Assembly: GCA_032250805.1 (NCBI GenBank)
Contig: JAVVEM010000002.1
Coordinates: forward strand, 1-64,000
DNA length: 64,000 bases
Direction of reading: 5' to 3'
Source: B18-G4 sp032250805
Lineage (GTDB): Bacteria; Bacteroidota; Bacteroidia; Bacteroidales; B18-G4
The notes below the pieces were generated by a model, which was not told where the DNA came from, did not search any database, and saw only the letters and a program-made list of their open reading frames with translations. Every line of letters begins with the position of its first letter. Within the stretch, counting starts at the first letter, position 1. Shown here one piece after another: positions 36,204-45,113 of the stretch. Made by a program: the position numbers and the translations under genes.

Positions 36204-36350
36204 TACTTCACTCCTTTTGTGCAAAGATAATGCCTGCAGCGAAACCTGCAAGACCCTGCTTGTTTGGATTTTTTAAATCCCGGCAGAAATAATTACCTTT
36301 GTGTGCCTGAATGAAGAACCTGCAGAGGGCAAACCCAATACACGGCATTA

Positions 36351-38966
36351 GTGGCAAAAGATACGAAAATAGCGGAAACCCCCTTGATGAAGCAATACAA
36401 CGCCATCAAGGCTAAGCATCCTGATGCTTTATTGTTGTTCCGTGTTGGGGATTTTTATGAAACCTTCAGTGCCGATGCCATCATCACCTCAAAGATCCTG
36501 GGCATCGTGCTTACCAGGAGAGCCAATGGCGCTGCATCCTATATCGAGCTTGCCGGCTTTCCATACCACGCCCTCGATACTTATCTTCCAAAATTGGTAA
36601 AGGCAGGACAGCGCGTGGCCATCTGCGAGCAGCTTGAAGACCCGAAAATGGCCAAAAAGATCGTAAAACGGGGCGTTACCGAAATGGTTACCCCGGGGGT
36701 GTCGCTGAACGAGAATGTGCTCGAACAAAAACAAAACAATTTTCTTGCCGCCATCGAATTGCAGGATAAAATCTCAGGCATCGCCTTTCTTGACATCTCC
36801 ACAGGCGAATTTTTTGTAAGCCAGGGTGGAAAAGACTATATCGACAAGTTATTGCAGGGATTCAAACCGTCGGAGGTGATCATCCAACGCAATAAACTGC
36901 AGAAATTCAAGGAAATATTCGGCGAAAAGCATTACACCACAACTTTCGACGATTGGGTATTTACGCTGGATTTCGGATATGAATTGCTTACCAAACAGTT
37001 TGGCACCAAATCACTCAAAGGCTATGGCATTGAAGAGCTCGATTATGCCATTGTCGCTGCCGGCGCCGCCCTGCATTACCTGTCGGAGACCCACCACGAC
37101 AAGCTTAGCCATATCGGAGCTGTTTCGCGTATTGAAGAAGACCGCTACGTATGGCTCGACCGTTTCACAGCGAGGAATCTGGAATTGCTGCAAACCTTCA
37201 ACGAAAACGCCCCTACCCTTCTGGATCTGCTCGACCACAGCATCACACCCATGGGCAGCAGGTTGCTTAAACGCTGGATCGTATTGCCCCTGAAGGAAGC
37301 AACAGCAATACAGGAACGTTTCGACATGGTTTCGTTGTTCATTCATGACGAAGAACTCTCGGAAAAGCTTCGTATACAGTTCAGGCTCATCGGCGACATT
37401 GAAAGGCTCATCTCCAAAGTAGCCGTGGGCAGGATCAACCCGCGCGAAGTGGTTCAGGTAAAAAAAGCCCTCAATGCCATTGAAGTGGTAAAAAAGCTAT
37501 GTGAAGACTCAGGCCAGGCCGCATTGAATAAATATGCCGAACAACTGAACCCGTGCTTAACCATCCGCGACCGTATTGAGGTTGAGGTTAATGAAGACCC
37601 ACCCGTACAGGTGGCAAAAGGAAATATTTTCAGGGAAAGAGTGTCGGAAGAGCTTGATGAACTGCGCAAGCTGGCGCACTCCGGCAAGGATTTTCTCGAA
37701 CAGATCAGGAGCAGGGAGATAGAACGCACCGGCATCCCCTCGCTGAAGATCGGGTATAATAATGTGTTTGGGTATTACCTCGAAGTAACCAATACCCATA
37801 AAGATAAGGTGCCGGACGACTGGAACCGGAAACAAACGCTGGTAAATTCGGAGCGTTATATTACTGAGGAATTAAAAGATTATGAACAAAAGATCCTCGG
37901 CGCCGAGGAAAAGATCCTCACCCTCGAGACAAGGATGTTCAACGAACTGGTGGTATCCATGGCGGATTACATCAGGCCGGTACAGTTCAATGCCGGACTC
38001 ATCGCCCGGCTCGACTGTTTATTATCCTTTGCTTCGGTATCGGAAGAAAACAATTATACCCGGCCGGAGATCAACCACTCGCTGGTAATCGACATTGCCG
38101 ACGGGCGGCATCCGGTGATCGAGAAAAATCTTCCTCCCGGCGAAACCTATATCCCGAACAGCATCTACCTCGACAACGAAAAGCAACAGATCATCATGCT
38201 AACCGGTCCCAACATGTCGGGGAAGTCGGCTTTGCTGAGGCAAACGGCACTCATCACGCTCATGGCACAGATGGGTTGTTTTGTGCCGGCCAAGAAAGCT
38301 TCGATCGGTCTGGTTGATAAGATATTTACCCGCGTAGGGGCCTCCGACAATATCGCCTCAGGCGAATCCACCTTCATGGTCGAAATGAATGAAACGGCCA
38401 GCATACTCAACAATATCTCCGACCGCAGCCTTATCCTCCTTGATGAGATTGGCAGGGGTACCAGCACATACGACGGAATATCCATTGCATGGGCGATCAC
38501 TGAATACATTCATAACCATCCGCTCTTCAGGGCCAAGGTGATGTTTGCCACGCATTATCACGAATTAAATGAAATGGCGGCAAGCATGCCGCGCATAAAG
38601 AATTTCCATATTTCGATCAAGGAAGTGGGCAAGGAGGTGATCTTCCTGCGTAAGATCGAACCCGGTGGCAGTGAACACAGCTTCGGGATACACGTGGCAC
38701 GTATGGCCGGCATGCCCTCCAGCGTTTTGCGCCGTGCCGGCGACCTGCTCAAACAGCTTGAACAATCGCACAGCCACGAAAAGCTATCCTACCGTCCCGA
38801 CCCGCAGGCACCTCCCGGCGGCGATTTTCAGTTGAGTTTTATCCAGCTCGACGATCCTTTGCTGCTTCAGATCAAAGAAGATATCTTAAATACCGATATC
38901 AATACCCTTACACCTGTTGAAGCCCTTATGAAACTGAATGAGATCAAGCGATTGCTGGGAGAATGA
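36351..38966 (+). CDS. mutS: DNA mismatch repair protein MutS
   Basis: An 871-residue mismatch-recognition ATPase, starting at GTG. The N-terminal mismatch-binding domain carries the conserved Phe-X-Glu in VGDFYETF (about residues 31-38). The clamp and lever regions follow, and the ATPase has Walker A GPNMSGKSALLRQ (about 618) and Walker B LILLDEIGRGTSTYDG, then the ATHYHEL motif and the C-terminal helix-turn-helix. Length is that of standard MutS. It stands alone; a large inverted repeat begins directly after its stop codon. No mutL nearby. Confidence 0.98.
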   Translation: MAKDTKIAETPLMKQYNAIKAKHPDALLLFRVGDFYETFSADAIITSKILGIVLTRRANGAASYIELAGFPYHALDTYLPKLVKAGQRVAICEQLEDPKMAKKIVKRGVTEMVTPGVSLNENVLEQKQNNFLAAIELQDKISGIAFLDISTGEFFVSQGGKDYIDKLLQGFKPSEVIIQRNKLQKFKEIFGEKHYTTTFDDWVFTLDFGYELLTKQFGTKSLKGYGIEELDYAIVAAGAALHYLSETHHDKLSHIGAVSRIEEDRYVWLDRFTARNLELLQTFNENAPTLLDLLDHSITPMGSRLLKRWIVLPLKEATAIQERFDMVSLFIHDEELSEKLRIQFRLIGDIERLISKVAVGRINPREVVQVKKALNAIEVVKKLCEDSGQAALNKYAEQLNPCLTIRDRIEVEVNEDPPVQVAKGNIFRERVSEELDELRKLAHSGKDFLEQIRSREIERTGIPSLKIGYNNVFGYYLEVTNTHKDKVPDDWNRKQTLVNSERYITEELKDYEQKILGAEEKILTLETRMFNELVVSMADYIRPVQFNAGLIARLDCLLSFASVSEENNYTRPEINHSLVIDIADGRHPVIEKNLPPGETYIPNSIYLDNEKQQIIMLTGPNMSGKSALLRQTALITLMAQMGCFVPAKKASIGLVDKIFTRVGASDNIASGESTFMVEMNETASILNNISDRSLILLDEIGRGTSTYDGISIAWAITEYIHNHPLFRAKVMFATHYHELNEMAASMPRIKNFHISIKEVGKEVIFLRKIEPGGSEHSFGIHVARMAGMPSSVLRRAGDLLKQLEQSHSHEKLSYRPDPQAPPGGDFQLSFIQLDDPLLLQIKEDILNTDINTLTPVEALMKLNEIKRLLGE

Positions 38967-39050
38967 GAATAACGAATATCGAACATGGAATTCAGAAATA
39001 ATTATAGATTGCTTCCGTGTTCATCATTTCATGTTCGATATTCATTATTC
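38967..39050. repeat. Large inverted repeat after mutS (REP-like or terminator)
   Basis: The 21-base arm at 38967-38987 and the arm at 39030-39050 match as an inverted repeat at 20 of 21 positions, starting immediately after the mutS stop. The core is AATATCGAACATG with CATGTTCGATATT. There is no T run, so a dispersed REP-like palindrome or an mRNA-stabilising hairpin is more likely than a classical terminator. Confidence 0.7.
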
Positions 39051-39132
39051 CTACCCTCCTTTTTATGCCGGGATGCAGGCTTTTGTTTTTTAAATATTAG
39101 GGTTTGTTTTGGGAATTTTCAAATAAATATTT

Positions 39133-39160
39133 TTGATTTTGCAAAAATTATTATATTTGC
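39133..39160 (+). promoter_or_regulatory. Promoter of the tRNA-Gly/tRNA-Leu pair
   Basis: TATATTTG (39153-39160) is an exact -7 box 15 bases before tRNA-Gly. TTTG at 39133-39136 is 16 bases upstream of it, slightly closer than the usual 19. Confidence 0.6.
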
Positions 39161-39175
39161 ACTCCCAATTCATAA

Positions 39176-39251
<76 letters not shown>

Positions 39252-39306
39252 GGTTCAGCACGGCATTCTTATGGATGCCGTTTTTTTCTCGAAGAAGCAT
39301 CTGATT

Positions 39307-39390
39307 GCCCGGATGGTGGAACTGGTAGACACGTTGGACTTAAAATCCAATGGCCGTAAGGCCGTGCGGGTTCAACTCCCGCTCCGGGTA
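39307..39390 (+). tRNA. tRNA-Leu (TAA)
   Basis: A class II tRNA with acceptor GCCCGGA/TCCGGGT, anticodon TAA in the loop CTTAAAA, and a long variable arm (TGGCCGTAAGGCCG). The T-loop is TTCAACT. CCA is not encoded. It is 55 bases after tRNA-Gly in the same transcript. Confidence 0.96.
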
Positions 39391-39391
39391 C

Positions 39392-39419
39392 AAAAAAACC
39401 GCCCTAAGGTGGTTTTTTT
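39392..39419. terminator. Terminator after tRNA-Leu
   Basis: AAAAAAACCGCC and GGTGGTTTTTTT around a CTAA loop. It starts one base after the tRNA and is also placed to end pssA on the opposite strand. Confidence 0.88.
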
Positions 39420-39444
39420 GGTATAATGTTCTCAGAAAATACAC

Positions 39445-40203
39445 TTATTCCTTATCTACTCCTCTATCCCTGACTTGAGTATCATCAATGAGATCATTCA
39501 GCTTTAACTGTGATAAAACAATATAAAGAAGGATGATAAAGGGCACCGAAGCAAAACGGAGGGAGAAAAACAATACCAGGCCGGCCACAATTAAAATAAC
39601 CCTTCCGCGGTTATGTTTCCACAAAATGCTCCTGAATTTCAGCGAGAACAGCTTTAATGGCGAAACCATGAGGGCCGACAAAACGATAACGATTCCTGTA
39701 AGCGCCCAGGGATCGGTAAAAAAGGCATTCAGCCAGGAAATCACGATCAGCTCGCAGTTGAGGAGGATGGGGATTGACAAAATAAACAATGCCGTTACAG
39801 GCGTGGGGAGCCCTTTAAAGTCGTATTTCTGGTCCTGGTCGATATTGAACCTGGCCAGACGCAGCGCGGCGAATACAGGAATGATAAATCCGGCATATGC
39901 GATAAGCGAAAGTGCACCGGCATCAGGGGCCTGAACCGCAAAAGCATTTCCGATAAGGGTGTACATGATAAATCCGGGGGCAAGGCCAAAGGATATAACA
40001 TCGGCAAGCGAATCAAGCTGTTTGCCCAAATCCGAACTCACCTGGAGCAAGCGGGCAAACAAGCCATCAAGCAAATCAAGAACAGCCGCCAGGATGATCC
40101 ACCAGGAAGCCTGCACGAGATCACCATTTGAAACTGCCACAATAGCCATGCAACCTGAAAGCAGGTTGAGGAGGGTGATCAGGTTTGGAATGTGCTTTTT
40201 CAT
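39445..40203 (-). CDS. pssA: CDP-diacylglycerol-serine O-phosphatidyltransferase
   Basis: A 252-residue integral membrane enzyme that makes phosphatidylserine, the precursor of phosphatidylethanolamine. The CDP-alcohol phosphotransferase motif is seen as DLLDGLFARLLQVSSDLGKQLDSLADVISFG (about residues 43-73), with the Asp residues that bind CDP and Mg. About eight hydrophobic helices follow. The opening KKHIPNLITLLNLLSGCMA is typical of the PssA type of this family. It lies 17 bases after the Crp/Fnr gene stop, so the two may share a transcript; no psd gene is nearby. Confidence 0.94.
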   Translation of the reverse strand: MKKHIPNLITLLNLLSGCMAIVAVSNGDLVQASWWIILAAVLDLLDGLFARLLQVSSDLGKQLDSLADVISFGLAPGFIMYTLIGNAFAVQAPDAGALSLIAYAGFIIPVFAALRLARFNIDQDQKYDFKGLPTPVTALFILSIPILLNCELIVISWLNAFFTDPWALTGIVIVLSALMVSPLKLFSLKFRSILWKHNRGRVILIVAGLVLFFSLRFASVPFIILLYIVLSQLKLNDLIDDTQVRDRGVDKE

Positions 40204-40220
40204 ATAGCAATGATAAGAAA

Positions 40221-40925
40221 TTAACCCAACGCGCTTATCTTCCTGATCCTTTCCGGATCGAGGATCCTGATGCTCTTGCCGGAAACCCTGATCAACTTGT
40301 CATCCTTGAATTCTTTCATGACCCTGATCACGCTCTCGACCGACATCCCGGTTAGTTCAGCCAGATCGGTCCTGGATAGCGGTAGATCATATTCCAGAGA
40401 TTTAAATATCCGCTCGGAAAGACACATCAGAATATCTGCCATTCGCCCATGCAATTGCTTGCGTGTAAGGCAAAAAAACCTGCCATATGCCTGAGCGGTG
40501 TTTTCATTTAAAATATCGATGATCCTGGAGGCGAAAACTGCATTTTGCCTGATCAGTTGTTTAAAAACATGAATGTCGATCAGCTGTGCCCACGAATCCA
40601 CATAAGGACTTACTGAATATAAAAAGGTATTGTTGCCTTCAAAGATTGATGGTAACCCAACAAGGTTATTCTTCGGAACGATAGTTATAACCAGATTTTT
40701 CGGTTCTCCTTCGAGGTACACCTTCACCAGGCCCTGCGACAGAAAAATGATCTTGGATGCAAAAGATCCCTGCTTACATATGGTCTCCCCCTTTTTATAA
40801 AATACCTCCACCATGTTATCGTTAACCAGCTTCATCTCATCCTCACTAAGAAGGTCGAAGCAGGTACCCTCGGGGGTACGTACGACGCAGGAATTGGGAT
40901 ATGCGTTCATGTTCATTTCATTCAA
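40221..40925 (-). CDS. Crp/Fnr family transcriptional regulator
   Basis: A 234-residue regulator with an N-terminal cNMP-binding-like domain (FYKKGETICKQGSFASKIIFLSQGLVKVYLEG) and a C-terminal winged helix (LPLSRTDLAELTGMSVESVIRVMKEFKDDKLI). Two cysteines lie near the N-terminus (about 13 and 22) and further ones in the sensory domain, but not in the C-x3-C-x2-C order of the [4Fe-4S] protein FNR, so oxygen sensing is possible but not shown. It is divergent from the sulfur block that starts 228 bases away, and FNR-like palindromes occur in the 48.9-kb regulatory region, making it a candidate regulator of that block. Confidence 0.9.
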   Translation of the reverse strand: MNEMNMNAYPNSCVVRTPEGTCFDLLSEDEMKLVNDNMVEVFYKKGETICKQGSFASKIIFLSQGLVKVYLEGEPKNLVITIVPKNNLVGLPSIFEGNNTFLYSVSPYVDSWAQLIDIHVFKQLIRQNAVFASRIIDILNENTAQAYGRFFCLTRKQLHGRMADILMCLSERIFKSLEYDLPLSRTDLAELTGMSVESVIRVMKEFKDDKLIRVSGKSIRILDPERIRKISALG

Positions 40926-41051
40926 TTTTGTGCAAAAATACGAATAAGATCATTTTAAATCCTGATCTGCGTCATGTTTTTGTTGACCAGCGCAGGCTTT
41001 TTTGCTATCCTGTTCCTATATATTGACTTAAGATCATATTAAAATACAAAA

Positions 41052-41059
41052 TAGTTTTG
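41052..41059 (+). promoter_or_regulatory. -7 box before the surface rhodanese gene
   Basis: TAGTTTTG matches TAnnTTTG, with an untranslated leader of about 90 bases to the ATG at 41153. No TTTG at -33, which fits an activator-dependent promoter. Confidence 0.45.
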
Positions 41060-41152
41060 TGAAAAGTTTAACAAAATAAAAACCGGGCTTAAATCCCGAC
41101 AAAAAAAACACGCATGTATAACCAACTAATCTCAATTAAAAAACAAACAACT

Positions 41153-42127
41153 ATGGAAAAATTTATGAAGTATTTCATGCTCGTTTTGTTTGCCTCTGCA
41201 GTAATGCTTGCAGGGTGCTCAGACGATGACGACGACAATCAGCCAACTACACCGGTAACATCCACCTATGACCTTCTGAAGGACTACCTTATCAGTAACA
41301 ATATGGATGCTGATAATATCATTGCCGACTGGATTACAAGTGCTGAGGGTGTATTCACCACCGGAGTTGAGAATTTCTACATCATCGATATCCGTGGCGA
41401 AGCCGATTTTCAGGCCGGCCATATCGAAGGTGCTGTTAATTCAACGCTGGGAAATATTCTCACAACTGCTGAAGCTGCAAATGGGAAACCGATCATTGTA
41501 GTATGTTATACCGGCCAGACCGCAGGTCATGCTGTGATGGCGCTCCGTCTGAGCGGTTATGCTGATGCCAAAGTTATGAAATGGGGGATGTCGGGCTGGA
41601 ACCAGGCAACCTCAGCCCCATGGACCAATAATACAGGAGATGCTGCCATTGGCCACGCCAACTGGGTTGCCGCTCCCGGAAACATTACACCGAATGCAGA
41701 GTTTGCCTACCCGGTACTTCAATCAAGCTCACAGGATGGCGCAACTATACTTGCTGAAAGGGTAGCTGCCCTGCTCGGCGGAGGGTTCAATGGAATTACA
41801 AATGCTGATGTTCTGGCTTCACCTGCCAATTATTTCATCAACAATTACTGGGCCGAAGGTGATGTTGAACATTACGGACATATAGCCGGAGCATACCGCA
41901 TCCTGCCTTTTACCCTGAAAGATGGCAACGACAAGAATCTGGATGCTTCCAAAGCGGTTGTTACGTATTGCTGGACAGGCCAGACCTCTTCAATGATGAC
42001 TGCATACCTGAAGGTGCTTGGCTATGATGCCAAAAGTTTGCTTTTCGGTGCCAATGGACTGATATACTCAAACCTTGAATCGCATCAGTATATGGGTGCG
42101 GCAGATTATCCGCTGGTTACTAAATAA
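41153..42127 (+). CDS. Double-rhodanese lipoprotein with surface-export signal
   Basis: 324 residues from the ATG at 41153; an upstream in-frame ATG at 41114 would spoil the signal sequence. The signal KYFMLVLFASAVMLAGC gives a lipidated Cys22, followed at once by SDDDDDN, the Ser/acidic motif that directs Bacteroidota lipoproteins to the cell surface. Two rhodanese domains follow, both with catalytic cysteines in near-identical loops: CYTGQTAGH (Cys118) and CWTGQTSSM (Cys273). Rhodaneses move sulfane sulfur as a cysteine persulfide. A rhodanese facing the medium would act on thiosulfate, polysulfide or cyanide outside the cell. First gene of the sulfur block; a porin gene follows. Confidence 0.88.
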   Translation: MEKFMKYFMLVLFASAVMLAGCSDDDDDNQPTTPVTSTYDLLKDYLISNNMDADNIIADWITSAEGVFTTGVENFYIIDIRGEADFQAGHIEGAVNSTLGNILTTAEAANGKPIIVVCYTGQTAGHAVMALRLSGYADAKVMKWGMSGWNQATSAPWTNNTGDAAIGHANWVAAPGNITPNAEFAYPVLQSSSQDGATILAERVAALLGGGFNGITNADVLASPANYFINNYWAEGDVEHYGHIAGAYRILPFTLKDGNDKNLDASKAVVTYCWTGQTSSMMTAYLKVLGYDAKSLLFGANGLIYSNLESHQYMGAADYPLVTK

Positions 42128-42169
42128 TAATAAGAACGAAATCAGAAAGCCTAACAGGATTTAAGTATG

Positions 42170-42234
42170 AAGGGGATGCCGGGGAAACGAACATGATCAA
42201 ACAATCCATCCTGTTCAGATCACGGCATCCCCTT
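42170..42234. terminator. 12-bp inverted repeat between rhodanese and porin genes
   Basis: AAGGGGATGCCG (42170-42181) and CGGCATCCCCTT (42223-42234) are perfect inverted copies around a 41-base loop, followed by TATTTT. It could be a terminator or a processing hairpin that sets the ratio of the two flanking genes. Confidence 0.55.
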
Positions 42235-42265
42235 TATTTTCAATTCATCAAAAAACCTAATTAAC

Positions 42266-43462
42266 ATGAAAAAACTTATTGCAATTCTGTCGGGGATCAT
42301 TTTGATGAGCCCGGCGATTGTCAGCGCACAGGGGTGTATGGAGCCATCGTCCGACCAGGGAGCAAGCGTGATCGGATTTATACAGCCACAGTTTGAATAT
42401 TTCTCCAATGGCGTTAACGTAAATGGCAGTCCCATCATGATCGACGGGAAAGAAGTGTCAACAAAAAACAGTTTTGCTTTTGAAAGGGCACGTCTGGGGG
42501 TTACGGGAAACATTCCTTACGACGTTAGTTACTACGTAATGGCTGAGTTCAGCGATTTTAAAGGCGGCCCGTATTTGCTTGATGCCTTTGTTACCTATAC
42601 ACGGTTGGGACCCTGGGCAAAATTCAGTCTTGGGCAGTTCAAAGCTCCTGTGAGCCTTGAGCTTCAGAATGCCTGTCATAAACTACATACGGTATACCGT
42701 TCACTTGTTGTTCAACAACTGGTGGCACCCTGGAGAGATCTGGGGTTGATGGTTTCAGGCGATGTGAAATTAAAAAATTATGGCGGCCTGACCGATCACA
42801 AATTTTTCTCGTACCAACTGGCCATCATGAATGGAACAGGAATTAATACATGGGATAACAACAATGCCAAAGACATCGCCGCCAGGGGTGTTTTTTCGGT
42901 ATGGAAAGGTATCGACATCGGCGGCAGTTTCCGTATGGGCAACCAAAAACCCTTTGACGCCAACTTCAATGATGGCACAGGCGAAAAAGTAACCTTCGGA
43001 GGCGAATTATCCGTTGATTATTTCAACTTCCTGCTTCAGGCCGAATATCTTTATGGATATGGTAAAAACCTTGCCGGAGTTGCTGCTGCCGGATGCGGTG
43101 GTGGCGATATCCCTGCAATTAAGGGTGAACTTGAAAGAAACGGATACTATGCCATGCTGCTTTATAATACACCATGGAATCTACAACCCGTAGTAAAATA
43201 CGAATATTTTAATCCGAATGCAAAAGCAGATTATGCGCTGCTGCCAAGCGAAGCATCAGAACCTGTTAGTACACTCACCTTCGGGTTTAACTATTTCATT
43301 AACGACTGGTCGCGTGTTCAGGTAAACTATATGATCCATGATGATCAGAATGTGGGTACCGATGAGCTGGGAAATAATTTCAACAACTCGCTGATCGTTG
43401 ATGCCAACAACAATCATTTTAAACAGCAATTTGTAATTCAATTACAGGCTGTATTACAATAA
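42266..43462 (+). CDS. Outer membrane porin (phosphate-selective porin O/P-like)
   Basis: A 398-residue protein with a signal peptide (residues 1-23, ending VSAQ) and an alternating-strand barrel that resembles OprO/OprP-like porins of Bacteroidota: ASVIGFIQPQFEYF, then RARLGVTGNIPYDVSYYVMAEF, and KFSLGQFKAPVSLEL. Such barrels pass anions. It lies between two rhodanese genes, so sulfur oxyanions such as thiosulfate are the attractive substrate, but this is inference from context. The chain does not end in the usual aromatic residue (ends VLQ). Confidence 0.82.
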   Translation: MKKLIAILSGIILMSPAIVSAQGCMEPSSDQGASVIGFIQPQFEYFSNGVNVNGSPIMIDGKEVSTKNSFAFERARLGVTGNIPYDVSYYVMAEFSDFKGGPYLLDAFVTYTRLGPWAKFSLGQFKAPVSLELQNACHKLHTVYRSLVVQQLVAPWRDLGLMVSGDVKLKNYGGLTDHKFFSYQLAIMNGTGINTWDNNNAKDIAARGVFSVWKGIDIGGSFRMGNQKPFDANFNDGTGEKVTFGGELSVDYFNFLLQAEYLYGYGKNLAGVAAAGCGGGDIPAIKGELERNGYYAMLLYNTPWNLQPVVKYEYFNPNAKADYALLPSEASEPVSTLTFGFNYFINDWSRVQVNYMIHDDQNVGTDELGNNFNNSLIVDANNNHFKQQFVIQLQAVLQ

Positions 43463-43484
43463 ACCTAAAAACAATCACTCTATT

Positions 43485-44345
43485 ATGAAGAAAATAATAA
43501 AAGCCTTTGCCGTTATTGTCAGCTTTTTGCTGGTGGCACAGGCAACATTCGCAGGAGAAGTTGAAGTTAGCGCAAAAGACTTCACCAAAATTATCAAGGC
43601 AGATAAAAATATTGTGGTAATCGATGCCAATACTGCCGAAAACTATGCCAAATCGCATGTTATAGGTGCTGTAAACGTGCCCCATAAAGAACTCTATAAA
43701 GAAGGGGAGATCGAAGGGCTGATAAAATCAGCCGGTGAACTGGCCGCCTATTTCGGCGCAAAAGGTGTAAGCAATACGAGCAATATCGTTATTTACGACG
43801 ACGGGTCGAACAAATATTCGAGCCGCGTTTACTGGGTCCTCAAATATCTGGGTGCTGAAAATGTACGCATCCTGCACAAAGACATGGACGTGTGGAAGGT
43901 AGCACGTGTTCCGATTACAAGGAATAAATCAAATACAAGCGCAGCCACTTTCACGCCAAAAGTAAACAATGCGATCATAGCAAATGCAGCAGATGTAAAA
44001 GCATGCAGCGGCAATTGTATCCTGGTGGATGCGAGAGAAGCAGCCGAATACAGCGGCACTTCTGAAAAACCCGAAAGTGCTGGCCATATCAAGGGAGCCA
44101 TCAATATTGATTATAAGGAATTTGTTGATGATAAGGGAGCTTTTAAACCGGCCGACCAGATCAGGGCCATCGCTGCCAAACATGGCATTACTGCCGATAA
44201 AAATGTGATCCTTTATTGCATAACCAGCGTTCGTGCAGCCGTTTCATATATCGCGCTGCACGACATCCTTGGCTATCCGAATGTGAAGGTTTACGATGGG
44301 GCTTACAACGAGTGGAAAGCCCTGGGCAATCCCATGGAGAAGTAA
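43485..44345 (+). CDS. Periplasmic double-rhodanese sulfurtransferase
   Basis: 286 residues with a cleavable signal peptide (KKIIKAFAVIVSFLLVAQATFA) and two rhodanese domains in the arrangement of thiosulfate or mercaptopyruvate sulfurtransferases. In the N-terminal domain the active loop is IVIYDDGSNKYSSR, with Asp105 in place of Cys, as expected for the inactive half. In the C-terminal domain VILYCITSVRAAVS keeps Cys245. The gene starts 22 bases after the porin and ends before a terminator. A periplasmic sulfane-sulfur transferase acting on imported thiosulfate is the likely role. Confidence 0.92.
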   Translation: MKKIIKAFAVIVSFLLVAQATFAGEVEVSAKDFTKIIKADKNIVVIDANTAENYAKSHVIGAVNVPHKELYKEGEIEGLIKSAGELAAYFGAKGVSNTSNIVIYDDGSNKYSSRVYWVLKYLGAENVRILHKDMDVWKVARVPITRNKSNTSAATFTPKVNNAIIANAADVKACSGNCILVDAREAAEYSGTSEKPESAGHIKGAINIDYKEFVDDKGAFKPADQIRAIAAKHGITADKNVILYCITSVRAAVSYIALHDILGYPNVKVYDGAYNEWKALGNPMEK

Positions 44346-44390
44346 GATTTTTTATTCTTCGGAATAAAACGTGTTCATTACAGATGAATT

Positions 44391-44421
44391 AAAAAAACCT
44401 CGTCTCAGGGCGGGGTTTTTT
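44391..44421 (+). terminator. Terminator after the periplasmic rhodanese gene
   Basis: AAAACCTCG and CGGGGTTTT around a TCTCAGGG loop, with a T run. It separates the rhodanese-porin-rhodanese group from mobA. Confidence 0.75.
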
Positions 44422-44495
44422 ATTTATGTCCTGGAGATGCAGACAGGGCATGTGGCAGATAAGATTTAAATTTTAAGCCTTATCTTTGCTGCCGG

Positions 44496-45113
44496 ATGAA
44501 TAATTCGATCAATAATGAACTAACAGGCATCATCCTGGCCGGAGGCAAGGGCATCCGCCTGGGACTAAACAAAGGCATGGCAAATCTCATGGGCAGGCCC
44601 ATGATCGAATATGTAATAGAAAATCTTGAAGCGGTTTGCGATCATATTCTGATCAGTTCAAATACATCACAATGCGCAGCATATGGCTACGATATTATCG
44701 CCGATATCTATGAAGGCAAAGGCCCTATGGCAGGGATCCATGCCTGCCTTAAAGCATCAACAACAGAACATAATATCGTGATCAGTGTCGATACACCCTT
44801 TGCAGGGCCTGACTTTATCAGGTACATGATCAACAATAAAGCAGAAGGGCTCGCCGCTGCACCCTGGTTTGGAATGGATCACTATGAGCCGCTTTGCGCC
44901 TATTACAACAAACAAATTGTTGTGCACATGGAAGCATTTTTCAGGAATGGCAATTTTAAACTCCCCGACCTTTTTCTCCGCATACCGTTCACCCCGCTTT
45001 TAATGCCTGAAAAGGCCACCTTCAATCACCCTATGCTGTTCCATAATATCAATACGAAAGCCGACCTCCGCCTTGCCGAAACCTACCTGGAACGAAAAAA
45101 TGAGAGATCCTGA
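44496..45113 (+). CDS. mobA: Molybdenum cofactor guanylyltransferase
   Basis: 205 residues. MobA attaches GMP to molybdopterin to make the bis-MGD cofactor of DMSO-reductase-family enzymes. The nucleotide-binding opening GIILAGGKGIRLGLNKGMANLMGRPMI (GGxxxRxG...K) and the acidic metal site in IVISVDTPFAGPDF (D-x-P variant) are present, with GPMAGIHACLK between them. It overlaps mobB by 14 bases. Placement a few kilobases from the molybdoenzyme gene at 49.2 kb, which needs this cofactor, fits well. Confidence 0.93.
   Translation: MNNSINNELTGIILAGGKGIRLGLNKGMANLMGRPMIEYVIENLEAVCDHILISSNTSQCAAYGYDIIADIYEGKGPMAGIHACLKASTTEHNIVISVDTPFAGPDFIRYMINNKAEGLAAAPWFGMDHYEPLCAYYNKQIVVHMEAFFRNGNFKLPDLFLRIPFTPLLMPEKATFNHPMLFHNINTKADLRLAETYLERKNERS

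Noticed and set aside
41023..41037. TTGACTTAAGATCAT as an Fnr site upstream of the surface rhodanese gene
   Set aside because: The half-sites do not line up with the 4-base spacing of Fnr sites and symmetry is poor; kept only as a weak possibility.
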